Part shown: positions 1 to 11,957 of the stretch, piece after piece
Position numbering within the stretch: position 1 is the stretch's first letter
Layout of the letters: each line of letters begins with the position of its first letter
Assembly (NCBI RefSeq): GCF_026151205.1
Contig: NC_087084.1
Location: 7,925,394-7,985,393 of the forward strand
Length of the DNA stretch: 60,000 nt
Direction of reading: 5' to 3'
Origin: Bolinopsis microptera
Taxonomy: Eukaryota; Ctenophora; Tentaculata; Lobata; Bolinopsidae
Position numbers and translations under genes: made by a program
Notes under the pieces: generated by a model
Seen by the model: the letters and a program-made list of their open reading frames with translations, nothing else
The model's database searches: none
Told to the model about the DNA's origin: nothing

Positions 1-330
1 AACCCGTTCTCTAGAGCTGGCCCTGAGAGAAATCCTAACCCACTGATCTGATCCCAACCCTAACCCAATTTCTAACAAAAGCATATTGATATGCTAAACC
101 CTAACGCTAACGAGAAATTTTACCAACTTCTTCATACGGTCATATCACGTGATCGACTGATCGAGACAGTTTTTCGCCAATATCTTGCCAGGGGAGCATT
201 TTAATGTCGTGGGGGTGATTCGCAATCAGCATCCGAAAATAAATCGATTTCAGTTGGTTTCAACTATCGAAGATCGACTGTAAAGTGATTTAGCAGTAGC
301 ACGCTCGATCTGGCACGGATCTGTGTAAAA
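1..330. repeat. Diverged copy of a dispersed element with telomere-like CCCTAA words
   Basis: This stretch carries scattered AACCCTAAC-like words, then a CACGTGA motif and a segment around 190-310 (GGGGGTGATTCGCAATCAGC, then GTGATTTAGCAGTAG) that matches the same words in the same order at about 19560-19840. The second copy has inverted ends, so this is probably the right part of the same MITE-like family, cut by the window start. No coding potential was seen. Confidence 0.5.
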
Positions 331-1690
331 TAGTTATGAGGTCAATATTTCCGGGACTCTGTCAATGACATATTCGACAACCAACACATCTCCACCATTG
401 TCAACTTTACAAACCACACTAAACGCTTAATGGTGCCAGAGGAGTTGGACCGGACAGGTGTAAAATAGCGACTACTTTAAGTTTAACGCCGTCTTATTAG
501 TTATTTCGCCTCTCTCTTCCACACTCAACCACCACTTAAGCGTTCATCTATGACATACCCCACAACACTTACCATCATCCTTGATTACACATCTTGATTC
601 CACTGGCATCCTTCCACAGGACTGCCATACCCCAGAGGTAGGCAAAGCATTCATATGCTATCCTCTCGTGGGCCAACCAGGCCCAGCCTCTCTTTAAATA
701 AATAAAAAAATAGTTATACAGTTATACTAACTCAAAATAGTAATAATTTGCTATCATATAGTGACTAGTGCTCTAATGAGATACGTACATGGTGAAATTA
801 AGAATGTTCTTACACTTATGGTTCAATGAAAATTGTTGGTTTAACACTGTTTGTATTGTTATTATCAGAAATGACGGAAAAATATGGCACCCGGCCACTG
901 TACAAAACAAACCTCGTTCGCTAACCCTTGTCCTTGACTCGTTTGTGCCTTCGGCACTTTAAGTCATGGATCGGGAAAAAATCCCCAAATACCATGATTT
1001 AATTTGGGGTATGAAATTAGGCGGTTTTCGGGGAAAAAATCCCTATATTTTTGTTCCCAAACCATCTAGGTTACAATCACCGGAGTTATAAGCATGTCTC
1101 GGAATGTATACTATTATTTATTATTAATCATTAGTACAATATTTGAGATTTTAACCACGTCTGCCGCATGTCATGAGTCACAATTAATTGTCTCCAATTC
1201 TTATTATGGGAAATGAGTTAACTTGTTCGCTAACATCTACTAACGAACACAACTGCAGGGTCGTATTATACCGATGTTATTTAATATGATATAATTAATA
1301 TCTGAAACATTTTTGTCGTTATGTAACGTTAGTACTTTAGTAAATCCTCGTATGTAAATCGGTAAACTACTAAAAGGGTTAGACAACTCCCAAAGTTCGT
1401 GATCAAATGGCTCTTCAGGTACTATTGGGATTGGCTTTTTTTTAACAATTGAAACCGTACACTTCTTAGCTACGAATGAGGTTTCGGTGGCGATCGTGGG
1501 ACCACCTGAGGTTAAACCCCAGCTCTACAAGCATCGACTTCTGGACGAAAGACTGTAAACGGGCGGAAAGAGAGGGGGGGGGGGGGCTAGATAAAGTGCA
1601 GAAACTCGAGGGTAAACTGCCAAATTGATAGAAGGATCATGAATGGTAACATTAAACTATAGAGCGAAAACGTCCTCTACTTAGGACGAT
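331..1690. other. Intergenic stretch, no gene seen
   Basis: No convincing exon on either strand. It holds A/T-rich sequence, the short word TGCCTTCGGCACT near 944, which recurs in similar form near 43140, GGGGA/TCCCC-rich sequence at about 975-1050, and a run of about 13 G at 1574-1586. Confidence 0.5.
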
Positions 1691-2610
1691 AAGACGTGAC
1701 AGCCTGACTAACACCCCAGTTCCATGGCCGGATATTATGCCAAATTATTAGACGGAGATCATCTACTGATATTTCTCCGGATATTTCTCCGGTTTGCAGT
1801 TCCACGACCGGAGACCATCTACGGTAATTTTGTTGATTCTGTATGATTCTGTATGAATTAATCTCCGAGAAATTCCCGGAGAGCTTCATCTCCGTCTAAT
1901 ACAGTAGACGGAGCCGGAGAATCATCTCCGGAGATGATCTACGGGAAATGGACCTCCGTCTAATTAGGTAGTGCGCCATCGACAGTGAGCCGCGCGTGCC
2001 GACTGTAGGATGGTTTTTTAGCGCTAATTTCGGCCAGCACAATTTTCTTCAAACAAATAGATATTAAGTATCCTTCCCGACCTCCAATTGCAACAAAAAT
2101 TGGTAAGCTAACTCATAGACTTACAAAGAATGTGTCCGAAAAGTTGAAAGCATATCCAACCATCAGACATTATGTTACAGCTAAAAGCAGCGTATTTTGC
2201 CCCATTTTGATCACTATATCAACTCCGATATCCACCAAATTTTTCGGACAGTTGTGAAAGCCCTATTGGAAGGTCGTCGCCAATTTTCAGAATGATCTCA
2301 TTCAAGGAACTGAAAATAAATCCAAATAATACGACAAAAATCAACGAATTTGGTCAAATTTGGTCAAATTACGCGACTTTTACAGCTAATTTTGCTCCAA
2401 AAGCCGCGCACCATCAAATATGGCACCTAGGCGAAACTCACTGATCTTTCCAAAAAGGTATGACAAATTTGGTATTGTGAAAATTCTCACAGTCTCTAGA
2501 AAACAATGGTACAAAAATTTTTAAAATCCGAGCAAGTTTATTTTTATGGAGCACCCCCTAGTCTAATAATTTGGCATAATATCCGGCCATGGAACCAAGA
2601 CGTGACAGCC
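1691..2610. mobile_element. Nested non-autonomous elements bounded by 35-bp perfect TIRs
   Basis: Positions 1719-1753 and 2561-2595 are perfect inverted complements (35 bp, outer end GTTCCATGGCCGGATATTAT). A 14-bp direct repeat, AAGACGTGACAGCC, lies just outside each end at 1691-1704 and 2597-2610. Inside, a second element runs from about 1963 (AGGTAGTGCGCC) to 2560 (GCACCCCCTA). It is flanked by GTCTAATT and GTCTAATA, 7 of 8 bases matching, as expected of a target duplication. The inner element recurs in inverted, rearranged copies at 35684-36759. No transposase is encoded. The superfamily is not assigned. Confidence 0.7.
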
Positions 2611-3066
2611 CGATCCTAAGCGCGAGATGCCGCCCAATTAATATTATTTATCTCCCCGATCAAGGGAGAATCAACGAGTCTTAAACAATGTGGTACTATT
2701 CGTCAATCTTCATTCTATCTCAAACAAGATTGAACTCCTTCTAAACTCAATAATTTCTTTATATATAAATCGATGACACTCTTGACTCTGCGCTGTAATT
2801 CTCTGTTATTCTTGGAGTGTGATATCAGATTACCCGAGGTGTTTACTCGCTAGGCTGAGATGACTTCCTCGGTCGTTATGGTAACTTGAAATGGGACTTT
2901 TTGCAGTTAATTGACGTTTGAATTTATAATACAGATTAAAGATCAGTAGTAATTTCACATCAACAATCTCAGCTGTATTAATATTTCATTTCCTGCAGCT
3001 GCAATAATTGCAGATTTTACTGCAATTATTTATTTCATTTGTTAAAAATACGATAGCCATGTTGCA
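2611..3066. other. Intergenic, no feature seen
   Basis: AT-rich sequence without a supported exon or a clear repeat structure. Confidence 0.4.
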
Positions 3067-3150
3067 TTGTTTCAAAACGCCTATGAGCAGGGGTCCCACT
3101 ATTACTAAATCACTCGCCAACAACAACTGCTCATAGGAGGTTCGAAACAA
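3067..3150. mobile_element. Small MITE-like inverted repeat
   Basis: 3067-3090 (TTGTTTCAAAACGCCTATGA...) and 3127-3150 (...TCATAGGAGGTTCGAAACAA) are imperfect inverted complements of 24 bp around a 36-nt spacer. The spacer contains ACTAAATCACTCGCC, a word also found at the ends of the element near 19471-19840. A related half-copy lies near 14218-14275 (CTCCTATGAGGAGG). Confidence 0.55.
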
Positions 3151-4526
3151 TAAAACGTTGGTAATTTTTATTGCAGATATTAAATCATAACACAAATATT
3201 AAATCATAAGACTAACTTGCAGATTTTAAACCATAACATCAAATTGAAGGTAATCGACCAATGACTACACGATATGTCGCCCAACAACAAAGCTCAAACT
3301 GTTATAAATTCTCACACTATTATGCTTATAAATGTGGAGTCCGGTGGAGGGTGTGGAGGTGAGAGCAATTACCCAATCAGCCATCGTTGTTAAATACGTC
3401 AAAAAATCGACTCAAAATACGGCGTATTCAATGTTCGAGAGAAATACGTAAGAATACGTGAAGTTTCCAATCAATAAGCCCGAAAAAAATTATGTTTAGA
3501 CCCTGTTAAATTTTTTTCGGAATGCGTCTAAAATTAACCAATCGTTAGTACCAACTAAGCCACACCACGTGGAGGTTCGGAGAGGATTTCGTGACCCCCA
3601 ACTAAGGGTACATGAGCTAATAATCTTGTTTGCAGATGTTTTGAAATCATGAATTCTAATACATTAGCGGTAACTTCATTCATTTAATTAAAAAATAAGC
3701 CCGCCATGAAACACTATGAAACCAGCAGATCTTAAATCAAAATGCAAAATGTCAAGGAAATCCGAGAGTTAAAAGATTAGTTGCAAAAAACCTACTAAGC
3801 TCTGGAAAATTCCCACGGAATGTGAAAAAACTTTGGGTTCATAACAACAAAGATCGGCTTCAGGATAAGTTCAGCAGTTCAAATGATACTCTGACCCCAT
3901 CACATAAAGTCCATCATGCCAGTTCTTTAAGCTGATCACTGACAGGGAGAGACTAATGATATACGGCTACCTGCAAACAATCGTATTTTACGCCTGCAAA
4001 AAATCAGTTTTGTATTTTTTTCTTTCCCCAAGTTCAAAACGACGTCACGTGCATTTTGTGTTAAGATTGTTTCACGATGGAACTCTTCTCGTGATCCTTT
4101 ACCCATAAAGACGGATTAGTCCTGGCCATAATAACACAGTAAAACCCTAATATATCGAAGAGTTAGGGAGAAAGCGCCTCGGTATATCAGGGTTCGAGGT
4201 CAATCAGGGGTTTACAGCTTGTTCACATTATGTATGTTAAACCCTGAGTTTTTTGTGCGGTTTATTTTATAAATCTATTTAGTTTTGAAGCACTGTATTG
4301 ATCACTTAACTTATTTGTTATGCTCGAAGTGGTGGGGTGAACCACAATAATTATGACACGTGACTGCGATTTTGGGTTTCAGTAAATTCTGGTGGCTGAT
4401 TGGTTAATAGCTATATCGTGTCATTTTCCGAATGCGAACTGCTTGACACAGCAACCCATGATATTCTTGAAACTTTTAAAAAACCGTTACTTCTAAGCAT
4501 TACTCCAGATCCTACGCTACAAAATT
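3151..4526. other. Intergenic, upstream of the LDLa/TSP1 gene
   Basis: No exon is supported on either strand. Any 5' untranslated exon and promoter of the gene starting at 4736 probably lie here, but no TATA box or other element could be assigned with confidence. Confidence 0.4.
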
Positions 4527-4661
4527 AGATTATCATGCACTTAATTAATATTTATAGCGTTGTTATTTGTTAGATTATCATGCACTTAATTAATATTTAT
4601 AGCGTTGTTATTTGTTAAATTGTCATGCTCGTAACTAATATTTATAGCGTTGTTATTTGTT
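4527..4661. repeat. 45-bp tandem repeat, three copies
   Basis: Three head-to-tail copies of a 45-bp unit containing ATTTATAGCGTTGTTATTTG start at 4527, 4572 and 4617. The first two are nearly identical and the third is diverged in its left half. The array ends 75 bp before the first coding exon of the downstream gene. Confidence 0.8.
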
Positions 4662-4735
4662 TAATTCATGCCATACTTTTAATTAAACTAAATCATCATT
4701 GATTGCAAATCTTCAGTATTTCAATTTTGCAGATT

Positions 4736-7700
4736 ATGATGGTGATAAAACGTGCGATGCTAATATGGATCGTACTTCTCGTTCTACCGGAGTCTCTTCT
4801 CGCAGGTCAGTCCGAATTCTATAATAGCCAAAGAAATCTTTGCATTGCAATGGCCGTATTAACTATTTTAAATGCAATTTGGCCGTATTCTAAAGGAGAT
4901 TATACCAATAATCTCTTTTCAGGGTATGAATACTATCTTTTCAATTCTGCTTTGACGTTTCTTGGTAATATCTGAATACTTGATTTTGTTTAGATATTTA
5001 TTAAATCAATTAATTTTTCATTTGATTATTTATTTATCGAATAATCTATTTCAGAAGAAGGAGAAGATCATACTACTGAAGGAGAATACACTGAGTACAC
5101 ACATGGGAGTACTTATAACTTTACTCACGCCAGCACACATGCATACACCAAGGAACCTGGTAAGCACACACGCATGATACACCAAGGAACCTGGTAATTA
5201 CACATGCATACACCAAGGAACCTGGTAAGCACACACGTATGATACACCGAGGAACTTGGTAAGTACACACGCATACACCGAGGAACTTGGTAAGTACAGG
5301 GAGGCGAAAATACCCAACGTTTGTGTTACTAATTACTGTTAGGGTAGTAGGGTGGATTTTAAGCACCCAAACCATAGTCATAACTCATTACCTTAACCCT
5401 AATATTTAATAATAACCTTCTCCCTTTAACTCAAAATTGTTGAAGTTTTCAATAATTTTTTTCCCTGCTCTTGCCGAAGGCAAAAAGATCGTAGGGAGTA
5501 AGTAATCGGGTTTGGATATATGAGGTGGCCCGACGGTCCTACGGTGATGACAAAAGTCTGCTCCTTCGCAATATAGACCACTCCCCTATAATTATGAGTA
5601 TAAAAGGAGTCTATTTTGCGCGCGCGACGCCTGTAATGTGTTAATTAATTACAGGCATAGCAACCAGTTTTTGGTGCTTGACGACTGTTACACAGGTTTC
5701 CATCGGGTTACAATTCACTCTCATTCATTAATATAGCATATTAGTCATCAGAGCGGATCAATCATCAATGTAAGTGTTATTTTGGTGAAACAAACAATAA
5801 ATTACCGAGTGATAAAATTCAGCAAGTCGAAACAAATTAAATTATGATATCAGCTGATAAACTCGTTGCTGATTACTTAACAGTTGATCGACACTTAATG
5901 GTAAAAAGCGAAAACATAGTTGACAAAAGATGTTACTTTACATTTACATTCAAGGAGCAACTAAGATCAAGATTGCGGTATGCTTTTAAAGAATCCTATA
6001 TAAAATCAAAGGCTCGATAGTCGATAGTTGATGGTGCTGTAGATGTAAGCATCAAACAGAATAGTTGATTACAGTCGATAAAGTTGGCATACGATGCAAT
6101 AATATGACGTGACATGATACGCATCGTTAACACGAAACAAAACCGCGCAAAAATGAAATGATCTACAACCAAACCACATACAGATCGACGGCGACACTTC
6201 AGATGCGCGCAGAATTTTACAAGTTCTGCACGCCTAATATAATATAAACGATTATCACGTGCGCCAAACACCACTCTGGGATACAATAAAGTATAACAAT
6301 TACATTGTAGGCAGTAGGGAAATTTGATTGTGCGTGGTGTTACCGCGGCGAAATTCTTGTTCTTTTCACACTTCGTGATCGGAATTTTCGGGTACACTGT
6401 ACAACCGTTATAATCAATAATTACTGCATAATATGCAGTACATATATACGCTGTGTTGTGACTTGTACCAAGATAAGTTTAAAATTTTACAACTTCGGTT
6501 TTAAATTGTTGGACTATTGAAACGTGTTATTGTATAAACCATACAATGTTTCAGTGAGTGGGGAGGACACAACAGATAAGAAAGAGGATCCAACAGGTAT
6601 CAATTATTAATATTTGATAAAATTAGTTATCAGTTCGATCTAACTAGTTTAAGTTAAGTCTTTCAAAAAATGACAAGAGAATATTCATTTACAGTCAAAT
6701 CACGAGCTACCAAAGCTGTTTAGTATCTAGGAAGAAAAATTATGATTAATTAATTTTTTGATTAATTAAATGTGATTAATAATAAACCCCAGTAAATCGG
6801 GACACACTAGATCGGGATTCGGGACTTTTGCTGTTATTTTACAGTGTTAGTTTACACTAATACGTTTATTTTAACAGAGGAGGAAGGCCCAACCAAAGTA
6901 ACGCACTATTCCTACACCTACTCTTTAGCCATTATTACTACCATGGAGAAAATACCAGGTTAGATATTCCATTATATTATTATCAATGTTAATCAATATT
7001 AATAAAATTCCACTAATCGAGCCCACAACTTTTACTTTTCTTATTTCTTTGAATGTTTTTTATTATACAATGTACAGGGTGTTTGTTATAAGACTAAATT
7101 CAGAGTACCGCTTTAAATTTCGACTTCGTGAGTGAAGAAAATCAATCGCAACTTGCGTATTAAATTTAAGGTATTACATGTAGAGATGAAAATCAGATTT
7201 ATTCCTCATTTTTCTCCATAGTCCAACTATTACAATTAGTTATATTTTAGCAAAACCCAGTCGTAATTTATAAACTAAAGTAAAACAACAAGTAAGTTCA
7301 AAAAAGAAATGTTATCATACCATTGTTAAATCTTAATTAAAGTTATTAATCAAATTTATTAAATTTAAATGTTCCCTTCCATTTTTCTCCATAGTCCAAC
7401 TATTACGATTAGTTATATTTTACCAAAACCCATAATTGGGTAGAGTGGACCGCTACCAGTGTCTCCCTTTCCCAAACAAAAGGAAATTATATTAATTTGA
7501 ATGACCGTTCTCAAATGCAAAATGATACCGAGAATGAAATCGGTCGGTCGCTCACTTTTCCCACTTATTCACGGCTCACGACTTGTAACAAGTTTTGGTT
7601 TATCACATCAATCACATGCTGTAAAAATCTAAAGATCTCTTTATATAAATGCTTTTCATACAAAGTTAAAACAAATTCTTCATGTAGTGCATCCTGGGTT

Positions 7701-10700
7701 TGGAGTTTGGACAGGATATGCCTGTTTAAAATATTTCCATCACGTTACATTACATAATTCTCAATAAATGTATTTAATTGTAGTTAAATACATTTATTGA
7801 TTTATATAGTTTATAAACTATAGTTTATAAACTATATAAATATATTATAAAGTATCCGCTTCACCAGAGAGAGTAGTGTGTCCGGATAACCAGGTCACGT
7901 GTAAAGACGGTCTCCAGTGTGTTGATAACATTAAGTTATGCGATGGTAATAGTGACTGCAATGATGCTTCAGATGAATCAGCTGAGTTCTGTTTAGGTTT
8001 GTATAGTTATCGAGTTTTTTGTATAGGCCGCCGCGGCTAAGAGATTCGTCTGGTCGCACAGTTTCAGCCTTATAAGGAACTAATTAACTAATTAACTAAT
8101 TAACTAATTAACTAATTAACTAATTAACTAATTAACTAATTAACTAATTAACTAATTAACTAATTAACTAATTAACTAATTAACTAATTAACTAATTAAC
8201 TAATTAATTAATTAACTAATTAACTAATTAACTAATTAACTAATTAACTAATTAACTTATTAACTTATTAACTTATTAACTTATTAACTTATTAACTTAT
8301 TAACTTATTAACTTATTAACTTATTAACTGGTTAACTGATTAACTAATTAACTAATTAACTAATTAACTAATTAACTAATTAACTAATTAACTAATTTAC
8401 TAATTAACTGATTAACTAATTAACTAATTAACTTATTAACTAATTAACTCATTAACTTATTAACTTATTAACTAATTAACCCTATTATTAATTATCACTG
8501 CCATGCGACCCATGCGATTGCCAATCGTTTAGCCGCGAAATATACTTAATTTGTTTATAGTTATTTGAGATGTTATCTTACAAAATTTATATTTTATAAT
8601 TACAACTTTATTAATAATTAAAACTTTAAAAACTTTGTAAACAAGCACCACTCACTCCAGCGTACACGTGCCCGGATGATAAATCTAAGTGCGCAGACCA
8701 ACAACAATGTGTAGACACGTGGAGATTATGTGACGGGTATGAAAACTGTAATGATGGATCTGACGAAGAATACGACTTCTGTCAAGGTTTTTAAAATTTT
8801 TTAGAGTTAATGAAGACAATATGAATTAGTAATCGAAACTTTATAGATTAAAGTAATACAACAAGTAAGTTCAAGAAAGAAATGTTATCATACCATTGTT
8901 AAACCTTAATTAAAGTTATCAATCAAATTGATTAAATTTAAACGTTCCCTTCCACAGCGTTTATGTGTCCTCCAAACAAAATTAAGTGTGGTAATGGTAC
9001 GAGTTTTTGATAGAAGTTAAAGCTATTAATTAATTATTTAATTAATTAAAGTTATTAATTAATTAATTAAAATTCCTCAGCGTTTGTCTGTCCTCTTAAC
9101 AAGTTTAAGTGTGGTGATGGTACGAAGTGTATCAGTAAGTGGTGGCTGTGTGACGGTCATGGCTACTGCGCTGATAGATCAGATGAAACACCCGAACTCT
9201 GCTTAGGTTTGTTTATTAATTAATTAAAGTTATTAATTCAGTTAATTAAAAGAACATGGGTACTGCGCTGACAGATCAGATGAAACACCCGAACTCTGCT
9301 TAGGTTTGTTGAATAATTACCTGAAATTTATTAAGGTTTGATAAGATAAATAATCACTTGAACTTTGTATAAAGGTTTGATTGATAGTTGATACCTGAAC
9401 AAATAATATTCTGCGTAGAATTTCCCGATAGTTTAAATTCGATATCAAGCGCTGAAGCGCTAGACTGCGCTATAAATAGCGTTAGATAGCGAATTTCAAC
9501 TATCGCTAAAGAACTGATAGTGCTTATACGAGTTGAAATAAATACAAATAGATTTTTTAAATAGATTAATATTTTGTTAAAATTAATATTAATATTTGCT
9601 GTATCAGCGCACACTTGTCCGTACCACAAAATCAAGTGTAATGATGGTCTGAAGTGTATCATGAAGCGAACCATGTGCGATGGGAGGGAGGACTGTTTTG
9701 ATGGTTCAGATGAATTAAAGGAGTTCTGTTATACCCATGGAGGTTTGTTTTATTAATTAATTATCTTATTAATTAATAAGTTGACTCATTAATTTCAATT
9801 TATAAACCTGAAACACGTTCGATAACATGTTTTTATATTACACGTATCAATCGTATATTGCTATAGCTTAAAAGGTATCATAACAATTATTTATAGATTT
9901 GTTGTCTTCTATCTTTCTAATTCTCAAAAGACGATAATTCTCTTCGCTGCTACAATTACGCACACAATTATAATTCCTACACTTTGTCTTTACTAACTTC
10001 ACTGATAAAAATCCTCAGTGAACGGGGGCTGGACGAGTTTCGGGGAATGGTCGGAATGCTCGGCTGAATGTGGGGAGGGGACACAGATAAGGACCAGAAC
10101 CTGTACTAACCCCACACCTGCTTACGGGGGTAGAGAGTGCAGTGGGGACCCGAAGGAAGCTAAAGTGTGCACACTTGATCCGTGTACAAGTATGTAGTTG
10201 ATCTTGCAGTTAATTGTAATATTAATAGAAATAAGTTAAACTAATGTGAGGACACGTAAGCTTGAAGCTTTGAGGATATTGGTACAAATAATTAGTGGCG
10301 TTTTTATCGCTATAGTGGCGTAATTTAATTGGACACGCGTTAATTAAGGGTTTTCCAAAAATAGTTGAATATTTGATTTAGTGAATATTGAAATTTAACA
10401 ATATTTATTTTCATAACAGAGGCCCAAAAACGTAAACAGAGAAGAAAGGATAGGGGTATCAAATGGGGAAAGAAATTTGCAAACAGAGAAGGTAAGAGGT
10501 TTCATTATTTTAACCCCGTTACTTAAAAGTTATAAATGATTTATTTCCGTAACGAGACATAGAAGTCGTCACTCGTCAAGCATAATGCAAAAACCCTGGT
10601 TCACGAACGAAAACGTTTAATATTCTGCTGTTTGTTTTTTGTATGTAAGGCTATTATTGTTTTACACTGTGACTTATTTCCAGATATAGGAGAGGGAGCA

Positions 10701-11957
10701 ACAGAATGGGCAACAGAGGAAGCAGAGGCTGGTGGACAAGGAAAATGGAGAAAACGAAGAAGAGGAAGGGGACGAGGCAGAGGGAGGAGGAGGAAGAAGA
10801 AGGGGAAAAAAGGACCAAAAGAGGGAGAAGGACCTGATGATGGCACCGAGGAAGGAACTGAGGATGGAACAGAGGATGGAACAGAGGATGGAACAGATTC
10901 CAACGACAGTACATCAGCCGCCTTCAGCAAGGCATCTGCCATCAAAACAGAAAAGTGTAAATGTCGCATGTAATTTTCCACAAATTTTGAGGACATTAAA
11001 CTAGTCGAAATAAGTTCAGATTTGTTAAAACTCATCTGAAGTGCTCACTAAAACTTGTAGTTGTGAAGAAGGGATTTTCAACAGTGCTGAGCATCACCAT
11101 AAGACGGGCTTACTTAATTATTGATCCTTCATTTCAGTTGATACAACAAGTTACGCTACGACAAGTTTTATGACGAGTGCACTATATACTGGTAAACAGA
11201 AAATGACTTTAACGGATCGCTCAGATATTAATAAAACAAATTATTATCTATTTAATAAATCACGAGAAGTGGTCTACGAAGGGTCAAAATTTGAATGAAA
11301 AAATCTGGGTGACGTAATATTTGAACGATCCCTTCTTTAATTGACGATTTTTTATGATTATTCTCCATAATATCATAATCTGAATATTGACTTAGTTTGG
11401 CAGGTCATTATTTATGGTTACAAACCATTATTTCAGCGCAATACCCGACCTGTGACTGCTGGACTCCCGAGTGTGGCTACTGCTCTAACATGGACTGTAC
11501 AGTAAAGCAGGATCTAATCAACTCCCACAAAGGCATCCAAGTACACTCTCACATCAAACGGAAGACGTTCAGTACCATTGTACTGTATGAAGAGGACGGA
11601 AAAGTTGTCGGCAGACTCCAGTGGAGTCTCTCCGGAATCTACCTCACCGGGTGTATCGCCTGCCAAACACCTCCTGCTTTAAAGAAAGCTACAGCCAAAG
11701 ACGGACATACTGTATGGTCATTGTCCCTGAAGAACGGATCTCTACGAATCAAGATCAAAGGAGATGTCTTGTACGAACAGAAACTGAGAGGAGAATGCGT
11801 GGACATATACAGTAAAGTAAAAAGATTCGCCTTCTCGGGAATGGGCTGTGAGAGCGCTTTCTCCTTTGATCACGAGGAAATGGAACTTGGGGCGAGGATT
11901 ACGTCTGACTGCAGTGGGAAATGCTCTCACTCCGTGACGAAACGTCAGCTTCAATGA
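4736..11957 (+). CDS. Secreted LDLa/thrombospondin-1 mosaic protein
   Basis: Hand-built exons: 4736-4805, 5055-5159, 6555-6596, 6878-6958, 7868-7996, 8661-8786, 9081-9206, 9608-9742, 10019-10189, 10420-10491, 11138-11191, 11437-11957. They sum to 1632 nt, giving 543 residues and a TGA stop. Every internal exon is a multiple of three and every intron is phase 1. The first exon encodes a basic start followed by the hydrophobic run MLIWIVLLVLPESLLAG, a signal peptide. Three short acidic/Thr-rich linker exons follow, then four LDL-receptor class A modules, each on one exon with six Cys and an acidic calcium-binding DxSDE-type end (for example NDASDES). Next come one TSP1 module (WTSFGEWSECSAECGEGTQI), a Lys/Arg-rich linker and a 173-residue Cys-containing C-terminal domain that I do not recognise. 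An extracellular adhesion, matrix or recognition role is inferred. The start could instead be the in-frame ATG at 4703 if the TTTTGCAG at 4732 is not used as an acceptor. Confidence 0.85.
5136..5297 (+). repeat. Tandem copies of an exon tail with its splice donor
   Basis: The exon end plus donor (CACCAAGGAACCTG|GTAAGC) at about 5145-5165 is followed by four more copies of the unit ACACC(A/G)AGGAAC(C/T)TGGTAA, spaced by short CACACGCAT-type linkers. Most copies keep a good GTAAGT/GTAAGC donor. The first donor, at 5160, keeps the phase-1 frame; the others could act as alternative or decoy donors. Confidence 0.75.
6000..6550. other. Intron sequence with a spurious minus-strand ORF
   Basis: This lies in the intron between 5159 and 6555. 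A 133-codon open frame on the minus strand (5996-6397) has no recognisable domain, and its composition gives no positive sign of coding. I see no gene. Confidence 0.4.
7206..7430. repeat. Duplicated intron segments
   Basis: A segment containing TTTTTCTCCATAGTCCAACT occurs at about 7207-7255 and again at 7383-7430. The sequence between them (about 7270-7383, including AACAAGTAAGTTCA and GAAATGTTATCATACCATTG) is repeated at about 8853-8955 directly before the broken LDLa exon at 8958. This is a footprint of duplication of an LDLa exon with its flanking intron; the 7.3-kb copy has lost its exon. Confidence 0.7.
8081..8480. repeat. TAATTAAC microsatellite, about 400 bp
   Basis: About 50 tandem copies of an 8-bp unit, TAATTAAC, with a homogeneous block of the variant TTATTAAC at about 8256-8330. 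It occupies most of the intron between the first and second LDLa exons. Confidence 0.95.
8958..9008 (+). pseudogene. Broken LDLa exon
   Basis: After a good acceptor (CCCTTCCACAG), phase-1 reading gives AFMCPPNKIKCGNGTSF and then a TGA stop. This matches the first third of the intact LDLa exon at 9081 (AFVCPLNKFKCGDGTKC). The remaining four Cys and any donor are missing. It is a degenerate tandem duplicate, presumably skipped in the transcript. Confidence 0.75.
9255..9306 (+). repeat. Partial duplicate of the end of an LDLa exon
   Basis: The last ~50 nt of the LDLa exon at 9081-9206, with its donor (CCCGAACTCTGCTTAGGTTTG), are repeated almost exactly at about 9255-9311 without an acceptor. 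It is a recent local duplication. Confidence 0.8.
9426..9505. mobile_element. 80-bp MITE-like inverted repeat
   Basis: The ends CGATAGTTTAAATTCG (9426-9441) and CGAATTTCAACTATCG (9490-9505) are inverted complements with one mismatch. The inside holds palindromic GCGCTGAAGCGC and GCGCTATAAATAGC words. A half copy (CGATAGTTGAAATTCGACAT) lies near 29227. Confidence 0.6.
10684..10973 (+). CDS. Alternative terminal exon of the LDLa/TSP1 gene
   Basis: A TTATTTCCAG acceptor precedes a phase-1-compatible exon that stays open for about 95 codons to a TAA at 10971-10973. It encodes an Arg/Lys-rich block (RKRRRGRGRGRGRRRKKK), then an acidic repeat of GTEDGTEDGTED type, and ends KCKCRM. I found no in-frame phase-1 donor, so it most likely serves as an alternative last exon giving a 448-residue form without the C-terminal domain, while the 543-residue form skips it. 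It could instead be an intronic open frame, but the splice site and frame both fit. Confidence 0.5.

Noticed and set aside
5996-6397. 133-codon minus-strand open frame inside intron 2 of the LDLa/TSP1 gene
   Set aside because: No domain, no splice context and no composition typical of coding sequence; treated as chance.
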